Shown in pieces: positions 52,801 through 58,578 of a stretch of DNA of 64,000 nt. How positions within the stretch are numbered: the stretch's first letter is position 1; each line of letters begins with the position of its first letter. A program made the position numbers and the translations under genes. Source of the DNA: Actinomycetota bacterium (GTDB lineage: Bacteria > Actinomycetota > Actinomycetes > Actinomycetales > Dermatophilaceae); the NCBI GenBank assembly GCA_020161845.1, contig JAIUNK010000003.1:1-64000 (forward strand). The letters run 5' to 3'. The notes beneath the pieces are model-generated. The model was not told the DNA's origin. It made no database searches and worked only from the letters and a program-made list of their open reading frames with translations.

Positions 52801-53176
52801 GACCAACGAGGGTGCGACCGCGCGGTTGACGGCGCAGCTGCCGGAGGACCGGACCCCCGCCGACGCGCCGCTGGTGACGGCTCCGCGACTGGTGGAGCTG
52901 TGCTTCCAGACGGCCGGGCTCTGGGAGGCCGGTCGGGACGGCCGCATGGCGCTGCCATGGCGGGTCGGTCGGGCCGAGGTTGTCGCCGACCCGGAGACGG
53001 CGGCGACCCCGCTGGTCGCGCACTCGGTGCGGGGCGCGGACGGCACGGTGTCCGCCCGGGTCGTCGATGCCAAGGGCAAGGTGGTGGTCCGGCTGGACGG
53101 GTACACCACCATCGCGATGCCGACCAGCCTGCCGCCTGAGGTCGAGCCGGCCCTGCGGGCGACGTACGGCGACTGA
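43859..53176 (+). CDS. PfaA-like megasynthase KS-AT-KS-5xACP-KR-DH
   Basis: A 3105-residue iterative-type synthase. Order by residue: KS1 5-470 (Cys216 in DAACASG, His350 in EAHGTST, His390 in NIGHLKAAAG); AT about 598-896 (Ser700 in GHSLGEY; SHAFHTS with His805, the malonyl-type form); KS2 about 1040-1545 (Cys1286, His1433, His1473); Ala/Pro linker; five ACP-like domains 1677-2215; KR 2270-2760 (TGAAGS, Tyr2699); DH about 2805-3095 (DHRIDGIAVLPG, His2837; the partner acid looks like Glu3013 in ELCFQ). There is no ER or thioesterase. KS1, AT and the tandem ACPs resemble PfaA of polyunsaturated fatty-acid synthases, but PfaA has one KS and Ser in its ACPs; here all five have Thr (LGVDTVKQAE). 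AAGGAGA precedes the ATG at 43859. The product is unknown; a partly reduced or unsaturated long acyl chain is the best inference. Confidence 0.92.
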   Translation: MSTHGEPIAVIGTAAIMPQAPNADVFWNNIQQGVYAITETPPERWDPALYWDPDHSARDKTYSKIGGWVREFDWNPVAWKLPIPPTVAKQMDEGQRWAISASRAALVEAGWPNWKVDGDRVAVIFGNAIGGEKHYVSSNRVRLPEVVKHLEKVPSLTSLDSDTQRRIIEETRAAFLDSQLEITEDTMPGELSNVLAGRIANLFNFHGPNYTTDAACASGFAALTSAISGLRAQDYDVVLTGGIDRNMGIEGFVKFCKIGALSATGTRPFDAAADGFVMGEGAALFVLKRLADAERDGDPIQAVILAVGGSSDGRGKGITAPNPAGQKFAVERGWEWAGLDPATCTALEAHGTSTRVGDAAELACLTEVFGASGARQGSIALGSVKSNIGHLKAAAGAAGLFKMVKQLQHKVLPPSLNFQTPNENVDWGSIPFAVNTQLRAWNSADCPDGVRRGGVSAFGFGGTNFHVVAEEYIPGRHKPQATIHAAAAVPTGTTAAVTAQPRKTPLRGALVVGGADDAAVVAQLQAVLAEAKAGRAPAPAAPDPALAGAAVRAAIDYGDAAELAGKIEKLLKAFASGNPAAFRLMRQQGMFVGRGPAPKVAFLYTGQGSQYVNMLAALRQTETIVRDRFARADLVMAPLLGKPLSEFIFTDPADEARVKELTKGLMQTEITQPAVLATDLALTEMLAAYGVRPDMVMGHSLGEYGALVASGALGFDQALEAVSARGREMTKVSMGDNGAMAAVFGPMQDIQATVDAADGYVVVANINSNSQAVVGGATDAVERIVEVFKAKGINATRIPVSHAFHTSIVAPASAPFVEVLRRLDMKPPQLPIVANVTGDFYPADATTETMLEFAGKQIASPVQFVKGLQTLYAAGARVFVEVGPKKALHGFVEDVLGGMDDVVALYTNHPKQPDDVALNQALCGMYAVGVGLAAEGKIPAAAAPVAPAPVAAQVPAAAQVPAAAPAPAGGTVAVRPRGGAVRTAADIHITQETIARLGELFAGVLAEGLDVFRSDPGVAALAPGTALSAGGGGRGRADQPLVITGASLGLPGNQPAFDDENVGRLLAGQQFITAVPAKYREMMADMRITRLVKDESGSGSFQLVDRVEDVIKLAGQMAPYDIIEQFGVDKARDEALDVVTRLGIGVGFDALRDAGIPLVMRYKTTTLGTQLPDRWLLPEALRDDTGIVFASAFPGYNRFAEAMEGYFTFRGRRENLLALEGLRTQVSDPDTQAKVDALIAETRSKLESEHYEFDRRFLFRALAMGHSQFAELIGCRGPNTTVNAACASTTQAMSIAEDWIRAGRCRRVIVLSADDTTHENFFPWITSGFIATGAAATDERVEDAATPFDARRHGMIIGAGAAAVVVESAEAAAERGIQPIAEILGTVTANSAFHGTRLDVDHISGVMEALVREVEARGYDRHEIAPRTVFVSHETYTPARGGSAAAEIKALRDAFGAAADQIVITNTKGFTGHAMGAGIEDVLAIKALETGIVPPVPNYKVPDPTLGNLNLSRGGSYPVEFALRLAAGFGSQIALTMIRWTPMPDKAHRAPNQLGYAYRVIDRQAWQAWLDTLAGSPGSALEVDHRRLRIADRGAPATPHTWTTRVPVPYVAELSGTPQPVATSAPQGVAGAPAPVAAPAPVPAPAPAPAVPSPVPAPPAPVPAPVAAAPTPAAATDEILAKVTDLVSEMTGYPPDLLDPELDLEADLGVDTVKQAEVFAAVRAHWDLERDEDLRLRDFPTLNHVAGWVRGKLGVAAPSAPAPAGLVAADISAAPAPAVAGDEILAVVTRLVAEMTGYPPELLDPELDLEADLGVDTVKQAEVFAAVRSHWDLERDENLRLRDFPTLNHVAGWVRGKLGTSAAPVATAAAVVSSPEASSPIYAPVPGSAAPAPASPAGDEILAVVTNVVAEMTGYPVELLDPELDLEADLGVDTVKQAEVFAAVRGHWDLERDEDLRLRDFPTLNHVAGWVRGKLGVAQPTATAATAAGAAATAPVVTAMSADVSVPGVPAAAGPVAGAPSGGAPADEILTVVTNVVAEMTGYPVELLDPELDLEADLGVDTVKQAEVFAAVRSHWNLERDENLQLRDFPTLNHVAGWVRSKLGVEAPTATASAAAPAMAPAAPSADPAAGGAGSDETLTVVTNVVAEMTGYPVELLDPELDLEADLGVDTVKQAEVFAAVRSHWNLERDENLQLRDFPTLNHVAGWVRGKLGVEAPAATASAAPSAEFGAPTAALGAGAPSGAAAAVAKLVSGDLDAVDALPRRIPVPSLRPDLSRCAPTGVQLEGARIVVMLDEGGVGTALVGRLEKAGATALTLEPGVTTEDLEAAVSGWIGDGGVTGVYWLAGLDREDEVADYDAEGWREATRRRVKSLYRTMRLLSEARDNAGEGAIGAFLVSATHLGGYHGYDAGGATGVLGGGITGFTKSYKKENPQSLVKAVDLAATRRTAGVADLLVAETLSDPGCVEIGVVDGRRYGVAFVERPFGERDGETSLGSGGMPLGPETVFVVTGAAGSIVSAITADLAKASKGVFHLLDLTPKPDAADPDIAAFRAGSPELKKTLAARITQRGDKATPVLIERELTGIERRSAALDAIQAVEAAGGTVHYTSVDLTNDEAVAEAVGSIREISGRVDVLLHAAGIEISRPLPKKEPREYDLVFDVKTGGWHALWRATADLEVGAVVVFSSVAGRFGNQGQTDYSAANDLMCKAVSHLRRVRPQTRGLSLDWTAWGGIGMATRGSIPTIMAAAGVQMLPPEAGVAWIRRELTDSAFSGEVVVAGTLGMMAAEYDEAGGLAEAAQPAPNSAGPLVGDLRTSVHTGWTTRVELCPKTQKFLDDHRIDGIAVLPGVMGMEAFAEVAALAAPEGYRVSSVEDVDFSAPFKFFRDEPRTLTINAVVEPDPAGGDDLLARCSLTGERKLPGQDAPVVTTHFRGTVRLTTAKPPRSQKYGEKLDPAGNTLGADQVYTFYFHGPAYQVVEEAWRTNEGATARLTAQLPEDRTPADAPLVTAPRLVELCFQTAGLWEAGRDGRMALPWRVGRAEVVADPETAATPLVAHSVRGADGTVSARVVDAKGKVVVRLDGYTTIAMPTSLPPEVEPALRATYGD
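48886..50500 (+). repeat. Five tandem ACP-coding repeats
   Basis: Five units of about 80 codons separated by Ala/Pro/Thr-rich linkers, spaced 105, 117, 128 and 109 residues apart. The Thr at the expected attachment site is at residues 1712, 1817, 1934, 2062 and 2171. Over the core CTGGATCTGGAGGCCGACCT and its flanks the DNA is nearly identical between copies, especially 3-5; copies 4 and 5 share NLERDENLQL, while 1 and 3 share DLERDEDLRL. Confidence 0.93.
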
Positions 53177-53195
53177 GGGCGCGCAACGCCCAGCA

Positions 53196-53233
53196 GAAGG
53201 GGCCCCTCCCGTCTCGACGGGAGGGGCCCCTTC
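53196..53233. terminator. Bidirectional terminator after synthase gene
   Basis: GAAGGGGCCCCTCCCGTC and its exact complement flank a two-base gap, giving an 18-bp inverted repeat between the convergent synthase and VWA genes. AAG/CTT edges make it usable from both sides. Confidence 0.85.
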
Positions 53234-53251
53234 GGGCTGGCCGCGGCGGGA

Positions 53252-54904
53252 TCAGCCGGTGGGCAGGATCGAGGCCAGGATCACGTCGCTGAGGTTGGTC
53301 TCGGTGTTGACGACGCTGGCCGTGCCGCCGGCGGCCGCGGCGATCGCGGTGAGCGCCGCCATATCGGACTGCGGGCCGAGCCCGGCCAGCGCGACCGTCA
53401 CGGGCTTGTCCGGCCCTGGTCGTTGGGCCTTGATGCGCGCCACCAGCTGGTCCAGGGTGATCGTTTGCGGGTCGTATTCGTTGCGGCCGTCGGTCAGAAC
53501 GACGATGACCTGGTTGGACTCCGGATTGGCCGCGGCGACCGCCTGGGCGTAGGCGTCCGAGATGGTGTCGTAGAGGCCCGTTCCGCCCTTGACGGTGGGG
53601 ATGATCTGGTCGAACGCGTTGGCGAACTGCAGCGCCGCCGGCAGCAGGCTGCCGTCCGGCCCCGACAGCGGCGTCATCGGCACGACCACCCGATAGTCCT
53701 TGGCGCCGAACTCGGTGTTGCTCGCCATCTGCCACAGCGAACCCTTGGTGTTCGGGGGGACGAAGTTGAGCGCCGTCTGCACGGCCTTGGCCGTGAGCTC
53801 GATCCGGGACCCGCCGTATCCCGAGGGGTCGAGCATCGACCCGGAGGTGTCCACCACCATCAGCATGTTCACGGGCCGACTCAGTTGGGTCATCAGTCCG
53901 GTGACGGTCTGGACGGTCTCCGGGAGCGGTGAGTCCAGGGAGATCTTGACGTCCTGCGGCAGACCCGGCACGTTGGCGGTGCCCCGGTTGTCGACGCGGA
54001 AGCCGGCCGCCCGCAGGGCGTCCTGGGACTGCGGCGTGCGCATCTCGGCGGCCAGGGCGTCGACCGCCTTCTGCACCTTCGGGTCCATGTCGGCGGGGCG
54101 GACGGCGACATATTTCAGTGCGGCCAGCCCCTCGACCGCGCCAAGCGAGGTCAGCGTGGCATCGGAGTGCTGGGCGTTGAAGGCGGCCATGCGCTGCTCG
54201 GTCGCCGGGAAGACGACCGGGCCCTGCGCATTGCCGGGGACGGCGCGCTCGTAGAGCTGGTCGTCGGTGTCCGTGCTTCGGGCCAGCGGGACGAAGGCCT
54301 TGGCCGCCGCGAGCTGCGCCATCCGATCCTGACCGCTGTTGTGCCACGCGGTGAGCAGCAGCATGAGGGTGGTGGAGGACTCGCTCGGGTTGGCGATCTT
54401 GAGCGCGGGGAGGGACCCGGCCATCTGCTTGGCCATCGGCTGCTGCCCGGTGGGGACCTTGCCCTGCGCCACGATGGCGGCCGGCACGGCGAGCACGACG
54501 GGGGTGGACGCGATGGCCTCGGGGTAGACGGACACACTGCCCGGCTTCTGACGCAGCACCTGTGACGGCCAGACCGGGGAGTCGGCGATCCACAGGTCCG
54601 GTTCGGCGCCCTTGGCCATGCCCCGCGCGGCGACCGCGGCGGCCGCCTCGGCCTTGACCTGGTAGCGCGCGCACTGCGCGCCCTCGATCGCTGTGGCCCG
54701 TGCCGCGACGACGTCCTTGATGTCCGCCGCCGCGCTCACCCGCACGGTCGTGGGGTCGCTGCAGCCGGCCCCGCCGCCCGGTCCGCTCGGGTCGCCCGAC
54801 TGCGGCGAGCCGCCGCTGCAGGCGGTGGCCCCGGCGAGCAGGCCGGCAACCGTGCCGGCCAGCCAGGATCTGCGGTGCACAAGGGGGGCTCGGTGGGGGA
54901 GCAT
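53252..54904 (-). CDS. Lipoprotein: binding-protein domain plus VWA
   Basis: A 550-residue exported lipoprotein. The N-terminus has Arg residues, a hydrophobic run and a lipobox (LAGATAC, Cys about residue 29). Residues about 50-320 resemble a ModA/SBP_bac_11-type solute-binding fold (VRVSAAADIKDVVAA, DLWIADSPVW). Residues about 340-550 are a von Willebrand A domain with an intact MIDAS (DTSGSM, TGLYDT, TDGRNE). Such fusions are seen in actinobacteria but have no settled function; surface adhesion or metal/solute sensing are possible. GGAAGG precedes the ATG. It is 54 bases downstream of the second VWA gene and converges on the synthase. Confidence 0.85.
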   Translation of the reverse strand: MLPHRAPLVHRRSWLAGTVAGLLAGATACSGGSPQSGDPSGPGGGAGCSDPTTVRVSAAADIKDVVAARATAIEGAQCARYQVKAEAAAAVAARGMAKGAEPDLWIADSPVWPSQVLRQKPGSVSVYPEAIASTPVVLAVPAAIVAQGKVPTGQQPMAKQMAGSLPALKIANPSESSTTLMLLLTAWHNSGQDRMAQLAAAKAFVPLARSTDTDDQLYERAVPGNAQGPVVFPATEQRMAAFNAQHSDATLTSLGAVEGLAALKYVAVRPADMDPKVQKAVDALAAEMRTPQSQDALRAAGFRVDNRGTANVPGLPQDVKISLDSPLPETVQTVTGLMTQLSRPVNMLMVVDTSGSMLDPSGYGGSRIELTAKAVQTALNFVPPNTKGSLWQMASNTEFGAKDYRVVVPMTPLSGPDGSLLPAALQFANAFDQIIPTVKGGTGLYDTISDAYAQAVAAANPESNQVIVVLTDGRNEYDPQTITLDQLVARIKAQRPGPDKPVTVALAGLGPQSDMAALTAIAAAAGGTASVVNTETNLSDVILASILPTG

Positions 54905-54958
54905 GGTCAGGCCTTCCGACGTCGACGGCGGGTCAGGGCAGTAGGTCCGGGGAGGGTG

Positions 54959-55858
54959 TCAGGGCAGGGTCAGGATCGCGTCGTGCAGCTGGCTGGGCGT
55001 GCCGGCGGCGACGGCCCGGCCGCCCACCGCGTCCACCACCTGGTTCAGCAGCGTCATGTCTGCCCCGGGGGTGATGCCCACGAAACGCGGTGTCGCGGAG
55101 CGGGCGCGCTTGGCGGTCTCCGCCTTGGCGAACGTCACGAAGGTCGCCAGATCCGCTCCTCCGGAACGGCCGCCGTCGGTGATCGCCATGAGGATCGGTG
55201 CGGGATCCGAACCCGGCTGCCCGGCCAGCACGTGCTGGTAGCTCAGGGTCAGGGCATCGAAGACGGGCCGGTTGGTGCCCGCGGTCGTGGTCAGGCCCTG
55301 GACGGCCTTGACCAGCTGCTCGCGACGGTCGCCGTTGACGGGTTCGGCGGGAACGAGCACGGCGACGCCCGCGGGGGAGTACGTCGTGAGCCCGACGGTC
55401 ACGCCGTCCGGCACCTGCCGGAACAGCTCGGTCAGGCTGTCCTTCACCGTCGGCAGGTGGGCGGCCATGCTGGCGGAGGAGTCCACGACCACGACGAGAC
55501 GACCCGCGGCACGCAGCGCGGTGGTGGGGTCGGGGATCGGGGTGCTGGGGGCCGGGGCCGCCGTCGAGGTGGCCGCACTCGTCGTGGCGCTTGAGGCCGA
55601 CATAGATGCCGTGGCCGACGTGGTGGCCGAGGCTGTCGACGGCTCGGTCGCCGAGGCCGAGCCGCCCGCGGGGGTGGCCACGGAGGTGGCTCCGGAGGCG
55701 GTCGATTCGGCGGAGGCGACATCGTCGCCGCGGCCCGGTCGCACCCACAGGTAGAGATTGAGCGCGATGAGGGCGATCACGAGAAGGACCTCCGCGGCCA
55801 CCACGAGGACGCGTTTGCGCGGCCAGTTCTCGGACGGCTGCGGGGGCGAAGAGCTCAC
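54959..55858 (-). CDS. Membrane-anchored VWA domain protein
   Basis: A 299-residue protein: short Pro/Ser N-terminus, one membrane helix (about 17-39, VLVVAAEVLLVIALIALNLY), a Ser/Thr/Ala-rich stalk of about 65 residues, then a von Willebrand A domain with MIDAS DSSASM and a TDGGRSGG loop. The domain should sit outside the cell. GTG start at 55858 lies six bases after TACTAT on this strand with no Shine-Dalgarno. It is the first gene of a two-gene unit with the binding/VWA lipoprotein. Function unknown. Confidence 0.82.
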   Translation of the reverse strand: MSSSPPQPSENWPRKRVLVVAAEVLLVIALIALNLYLWVRPGRGDDVASAESTASGATSVATPAGGSASATEPSTASATTSATASMSASSATTSAATSTAAPAPSTPIPDPTTALRAAGRLVVVVDSSASMAAHLPTVKDSLTELFRQVPDGVTVGLTTYSPAGVAVLVPAEPVNGDRREQLVKAVQGLTTTAGTNRPVFDALTLSYQHVLAGQPGSDPAPILMAITDGGRSGGADLATFVTFAKAETAKRARSATPRFVGITPGADMTLLNQVVDAVGGRAVAAGTPSQLHDAILTLP

Positions 55859-55864
55859 GCCGAA

Positions 55865-55870
55865 ATAGTA
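55865..55870 (-). promoter_or_regulatory. -10 box for leaderless VWA gene
   Basis: On the minus strand TACTAT is followed by six bases and the GTG at 55858. The gap (TTCGGC) holds no ribosome binding site. Confidence 0.5.
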
Positions 55871-56099
55871 CTGGACGATTGCACAGGAATGGATGCGGTC
55901 TGGCCACGACGCGCCCGCTGACGACGCGCCGAACTGGTCGATTGTCGGCTATCTTGCGGCCCCCCGGGCGACGTCGGACCGGTGCCAATGCCGTCGCAGG
56001 ATTGCGGTCAGCATGGCCCACCACATATCCCCATGGCAGGGGAAGTCTTTTCGCAAAGCTTGCCCCTCATTTCGCCCAGAGCGGACGGTTTTCGCGGTC

Positions 56100-56133
56100 G
56101 GGGGATCCTGGGCGATGCTGGGGGATCCTGGGC
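56100..56133. repeat. Duplicated 14-mer
   Basis: GGGGGATCCTGGGC occurs perfectly at 56100-56113 and 56120-56133, a 20-bp period, in the 283-bp gap between the VWA gene and the phosphopantetheinyl transferase gene. Otherwise nothing is seen in that gap. Confidence 0.7.
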
Positions 56134-56141
56134 CACCGTCG

Positions 56142-56930
56142 TCAGGGCGAGCGCAGCGGGGCGGCGATCCAGGAGTGCACCGGCGTGGCCGTCGCCAGGT
56201 CCAGGCTGCCCGGCAGCGGCCGCGGCGGATCGCACGGATAGCGCGTCACGACGGTCAGCAGGAACCGGCCGTCTCGGCGCCACCAGCCGGGATAGGCGCC
56301 GGCCCGGTGATCGATGGTGAGCCGCGACCAGCCGTCGGAGCGATGGCCGCGCAGCACCGAGACGTCGACCGTGCGGGTGTCCGCACGCAGCCCCACCCGT
56401 TGCACCTTCAGTGCGGCCTCCTTGGCCGACCAGAGGAGATTGGCGCCGGCGGCGTAGGCGTCCGGGCTGCCGACCAGCTGACCGGTGAGCCAGCGCTGCT
56501 CCCGGCTGGTCAGGAAGTCTCGGACGAAGTCCTGGCTGCGCTCCTCGACGATCTCGACGTCGACCCCCAGGCCACCGACCGATCTGGACGAACCCTCCGG
56601 ACCGACCAGGCAGACGGCATGCCCGGCCCGGTCCGTGAGGGAGACCTCCAGGCCGCAAGGCTCGTCGTCGAGCACGACGTACGGCGCCCCGCCGGGCGCG
56701 GTCAGCACTCCGATCCGGCCCAGGTCCTGCGGCGTGCTGATGTCGAGGCCGAGCGCGGCCGCCACGGCGTACTTGCCGGCGACCCGCCGCAGGCAGTATT
56801 CGGTGCGTCGCTTGGTAAACCGATAGCGGGACAGCCGCCGTTGTTCGCTGCGGTGCAGCCACGCCGTCCCGGCGGGGATGCGATCCTCGGCGCAGGCGTA
56901 CCAGTGCAGCAGCGGGGCGGCGGTGGTCAT
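56142..56930 (-). CDS. Sfp-type 4'-phosphopantetheinyl transferase
   Basis: A 262-residue Sfp/Gsp-type transferase. The CoA/Mg site is GLGVDVEIVEER (around 124-135) and the second motif is LLWSAKEAALKVQ (around 166-178). The N-terminal half has the usual RYRFTKRRTEYCLRR substrate region. It moves phosphopantetheine from CoA to carrier proteins and is the natural candidate to serve the synthase 3 kb away, although that synthase has Thr at its acceptor sites. Strong GAGGAG before the ATG; it lies nine bases after the ABC permease gene, so it is the third gene of that operon. The last 30 residues are a Pro-rich extension. Confidence 0.9.
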   Translation of the reverse strand: MTTAAPLLHWYACAEDRIPAGTAWLHRSEQRRLSRYRFTKRRTEYCLRRVAGKYAVAAALGLDISTPQDLGRIGVLTAPGGAPYVVLDDEPCGLEVSLTDRAGHAVCLVGPEGSSRSVGGLGVDVEIVEERSQDFVRDFLTSREQRWLTGQLVGSPDAYAAGANLLWSAKEAALKVQRVGLRADTRTVDVSVLRGHRSDGWSRLTIDHRAGAYPGWWRRDGRFLLTVVTRYPCDPPRPLPGSLDLATATPVHSWIAAPLRSP

Positions 56931-56939
56931 CGAGACTCC

Positions 56940-57749
56940 TCAGTCCGACCAGCGGAAGAGCCGGACCGTCGCGAGCGCGAACAGCAGGCCCCAGCCGGCC
57001 AGGACCGCCAGCGGGCCCCAGGCGACCGCGTGCTCGATGGTGGCCGCCCGCATCCCGTCCGCCAGCGCGCCGGGCGGCAGCAGGGCGACGATCCGGTCCC
57101 ACGGCGCGGGGTACCGCGCGGCCGGCACCAGCACCCCGCCCGCGCCGGCCATCAGCGCCCAGGCCAGATTGGCCAACGCGAGCACCGCCTCGGCCCGCAG
57201 CGTGCCGGCGAAGAGCAGCGCCAGGGCGACGAAGGTGGCGGTGCCGACGAGCCCGAAGGCCAGGACGCCCGGCAGCGCGGCCGGCCCGGGCCGCCAGCCG
57301 AGCAGCGCCGCGACGGCGCCGAGCACGACGAACTGGACGACCTCGATGGCCAGGACGGCCAGCACCCGCCCGGCGAGGAAGCCGTCCCGGCCCAGTGGAG
57401 TGGTGCCGAGCAGCCGCAACACCCCGTAGCGCCGGTCGAATCCGGTCGCGATCGCCTGGCCGGTGAACGCCGCCGACAGGATGGCCAGCGCGAGCACCCC
57501 GGGCGCCACCCAGGTGACCCGATCCGGGCCCGCGAACTCCGGCACCGGGGCCATCGTCAGGCCCACCAGGGCCAGCGCCGGAAGCACGATCGTGACCAGG
57601 AGCTGCTCGCCGTTGCGCAGGATCGTCGCCGCGTTGAAGCCGGCCTGGGCGCGGACGCGAGCGGCGGGGCCGGCGGCCCGGGCGGGTGCGTCGGGGCCAG
57701 CGGCGCGGGCTGGTACGTCGGGGCCGGCGGGTACGTCGGGGGTGGTCAT
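56940..57749 (-). CDS. ABC-2 type exporter permease
   Basis: A 269-residue permease with a Pro/Ala-rich N-terminal repeat (GPDVPARAAGPDAPARAAG) and about six membrane helices, with the ABC-2 motif GVLRLLGTTPLGRDGFLAGR. Its ATG overlaps the stop of the ATPase gene (ATGA). A permease/ATPase pair next to sufR is a conserved actinobacterial feature (M. tuberculosis has one at Rv1456c-Rv1458c). The exported molecule is unknown. Confidence 0.88.
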   Translation of the reverse strand: MTTPDVPAGPDVPARAAGPDAPARAAGPAARVRAQAGFNAATILRNGEQLLVTIVLPALALVGLTMAPVPEFAGPDRVTWVAPGVLALAILSAAFTGQAIATGFDRRYGVLRLLGTTPLGRDGFLAGRVLAVLAIEVVQFVVLGAVAALLGWRPGPAALPGVLAFGLVGTATFVALALLFAGTLRAEAVLALANLAWALMAGAGGVLVPAARYPAPWDRIVALLPPGALADGMRAATIEHAVAWGPLAVLAGWGLLFALATVRLFRWSD

Positions 57750-58501
57750 CGGCCCGGTCCTGAGGTGAGCGCGAAGTAGGCGTCCGCGAGGCTGCCACCG
57801 GCGCGGATGCTCGGCAACGGTCCCGCCGCCGCGACCCTGCCGGCGTGCACGACGACGATCTGGTCGGCCAGTTCCTCGGCCTCCTCGAAGGAGTGCGTGG
57901 TCACCACGACGCAGGCGCCGCGGTCCCGCTCGGCGCGGATCAACTCATAGACGTCCAGGCGGGCGTGGGGGTCCAGGCCGGCGGTGGGCTCATCGAGGAA
58001 GAGGACGTCGGGCCGGCCGACCAGCGCCGCCGCCAACGCCACCCGCTGCTTCTGGCCGCCGGAGAGCCGCCGCACGGTGGTGCCGGCGAACCGGTCGATG
58101 CCCAGCCGCCCGGCGAGGGCGGTGACGTCGAGGGGGCGGGCATACATCCGGGCCAGGTGGTGCAGCACAGCCAGCGGCTTGGCGCCATTGGGCAACCCAC
58201 CGTCCTGGAGCATCACCCCCACCCGGGCACGGTGCTCGGGGGCGGCGCGCCAGGGGTCGGTGCCGAGCACCCGCGCCGTGCCGCCGTCGGGCCGCTGCAG
58301 CCCGGCCAGGCACTCGATCCCGGTGGTCTTGCCCGCGCCGTTGGGGCCGAGGACGACCGTGATCTGTCCTGCGGAGGCCGACCACGTCATGGCGTCCAGG
58401 GCCGTGATCGGGCCGAAGCGCCGGACGAGCTCGTCCGCCTCGACCGCTGCGTCGCCGGGTCGCAGCCGCGTCGGCGGGTGCGGGGAGGGTTCGCTGGGCA
58501 C
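57746..58501 (-). CDS. ABC exporter ATPase
   Basis: A 251-residue ATPase: Walker A GPNGAGKTTGIE, signature RRLSGGQKQRVALAAAL, Walker B DVLFLDEPTAGLDP and switch VVTTHSFEEAEEL. CcmA-like drug/lipid exporter class. GTG start at 58501, seven bases after TAGACT on this strand. Divergent from sufR across 77 bases, so both may answer to SufR. Operon ATPase-permease-phosphopantetheinyl transferase. Confidence 0.9.
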   Translation of the reverse strand: MPSEPSPHPPTRLRPGDAAVEADELVRRFGPITALDAMTWSASAGQITVVLGPNGAGKTTGIECLAGLQRPDGGTARVLGTDPWRAAPEHRARVGVMLQDGGLPNGAKPLAVLHHLARMYARPLDVTALAGRLGIDRFAGTTVRRLSGGQKQRVALAAALVGRPDVLFLDEPTAGLDPHARLDVYELIRAERDRGACVVVTTHSFEEAEELADQIVVVHAGRVAAAGPLPSIRAGGSLADAYFALTSGPGR

Positions 58502-58508
58502 GGCTCGC

Positions 58509-58514
58509 AGTCTA
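58509..58514 (-). promoter_or_regulatory. -10 box for leaderless ABC ATPase gene
   Basis: TAGACT on the minus strand, seven bases (GCGAGCC) before the GTG at 58501. No Shine-Dalgarno. Confidence 0.5.
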
Positions 58515-58544
58515 GGGCCGCGGGCGCATCGCGGACCCTGCTGG

Positions 58545-58578
58545 TCAACCGTCCGTGGAATTAGGTAAGGTTGATGTT
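58545..58578 (+). promoter_or_regulatory. sufR promoter and possible operator
   Basis: TAAGGT (58566-58571) lies seven bases before the GTG at 58579, a leaderless arrangement. TCAAC (58545-58549) and GTTGA (58570-58574) form a spaced inverted repeat across the promoter; SufR proteins are known to bind CAAC/GTTG-type sites, but the spacing here (20) is wider than the published N6, so the operator call is weak. Confidence 0.45.

Noticed and set aside
48431-53023. A 1530-codon minus-strand open frame opposite the synthase
   Set aside because: Antisense shadow; its repeats only reflect the ACP repeats on the other strand.
55879-56241. Small plus-strand open frame of 120 codons between the VWA and transferase genes
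   Set aside because: No ribosome binding site, overlaps the transferase 3' end antisense, Arg/Gly/Ser-rich sequence without resemblance to a family.
43859-56930. An enoyl reductase (PfaD-like) or thioesterase belonging to the synthase
   Set aside because: No nitronate-monooxygenase-like or MDR reductase signature and no GxSxG thioesterase domain could be found near the synthase apart from the AT active site.
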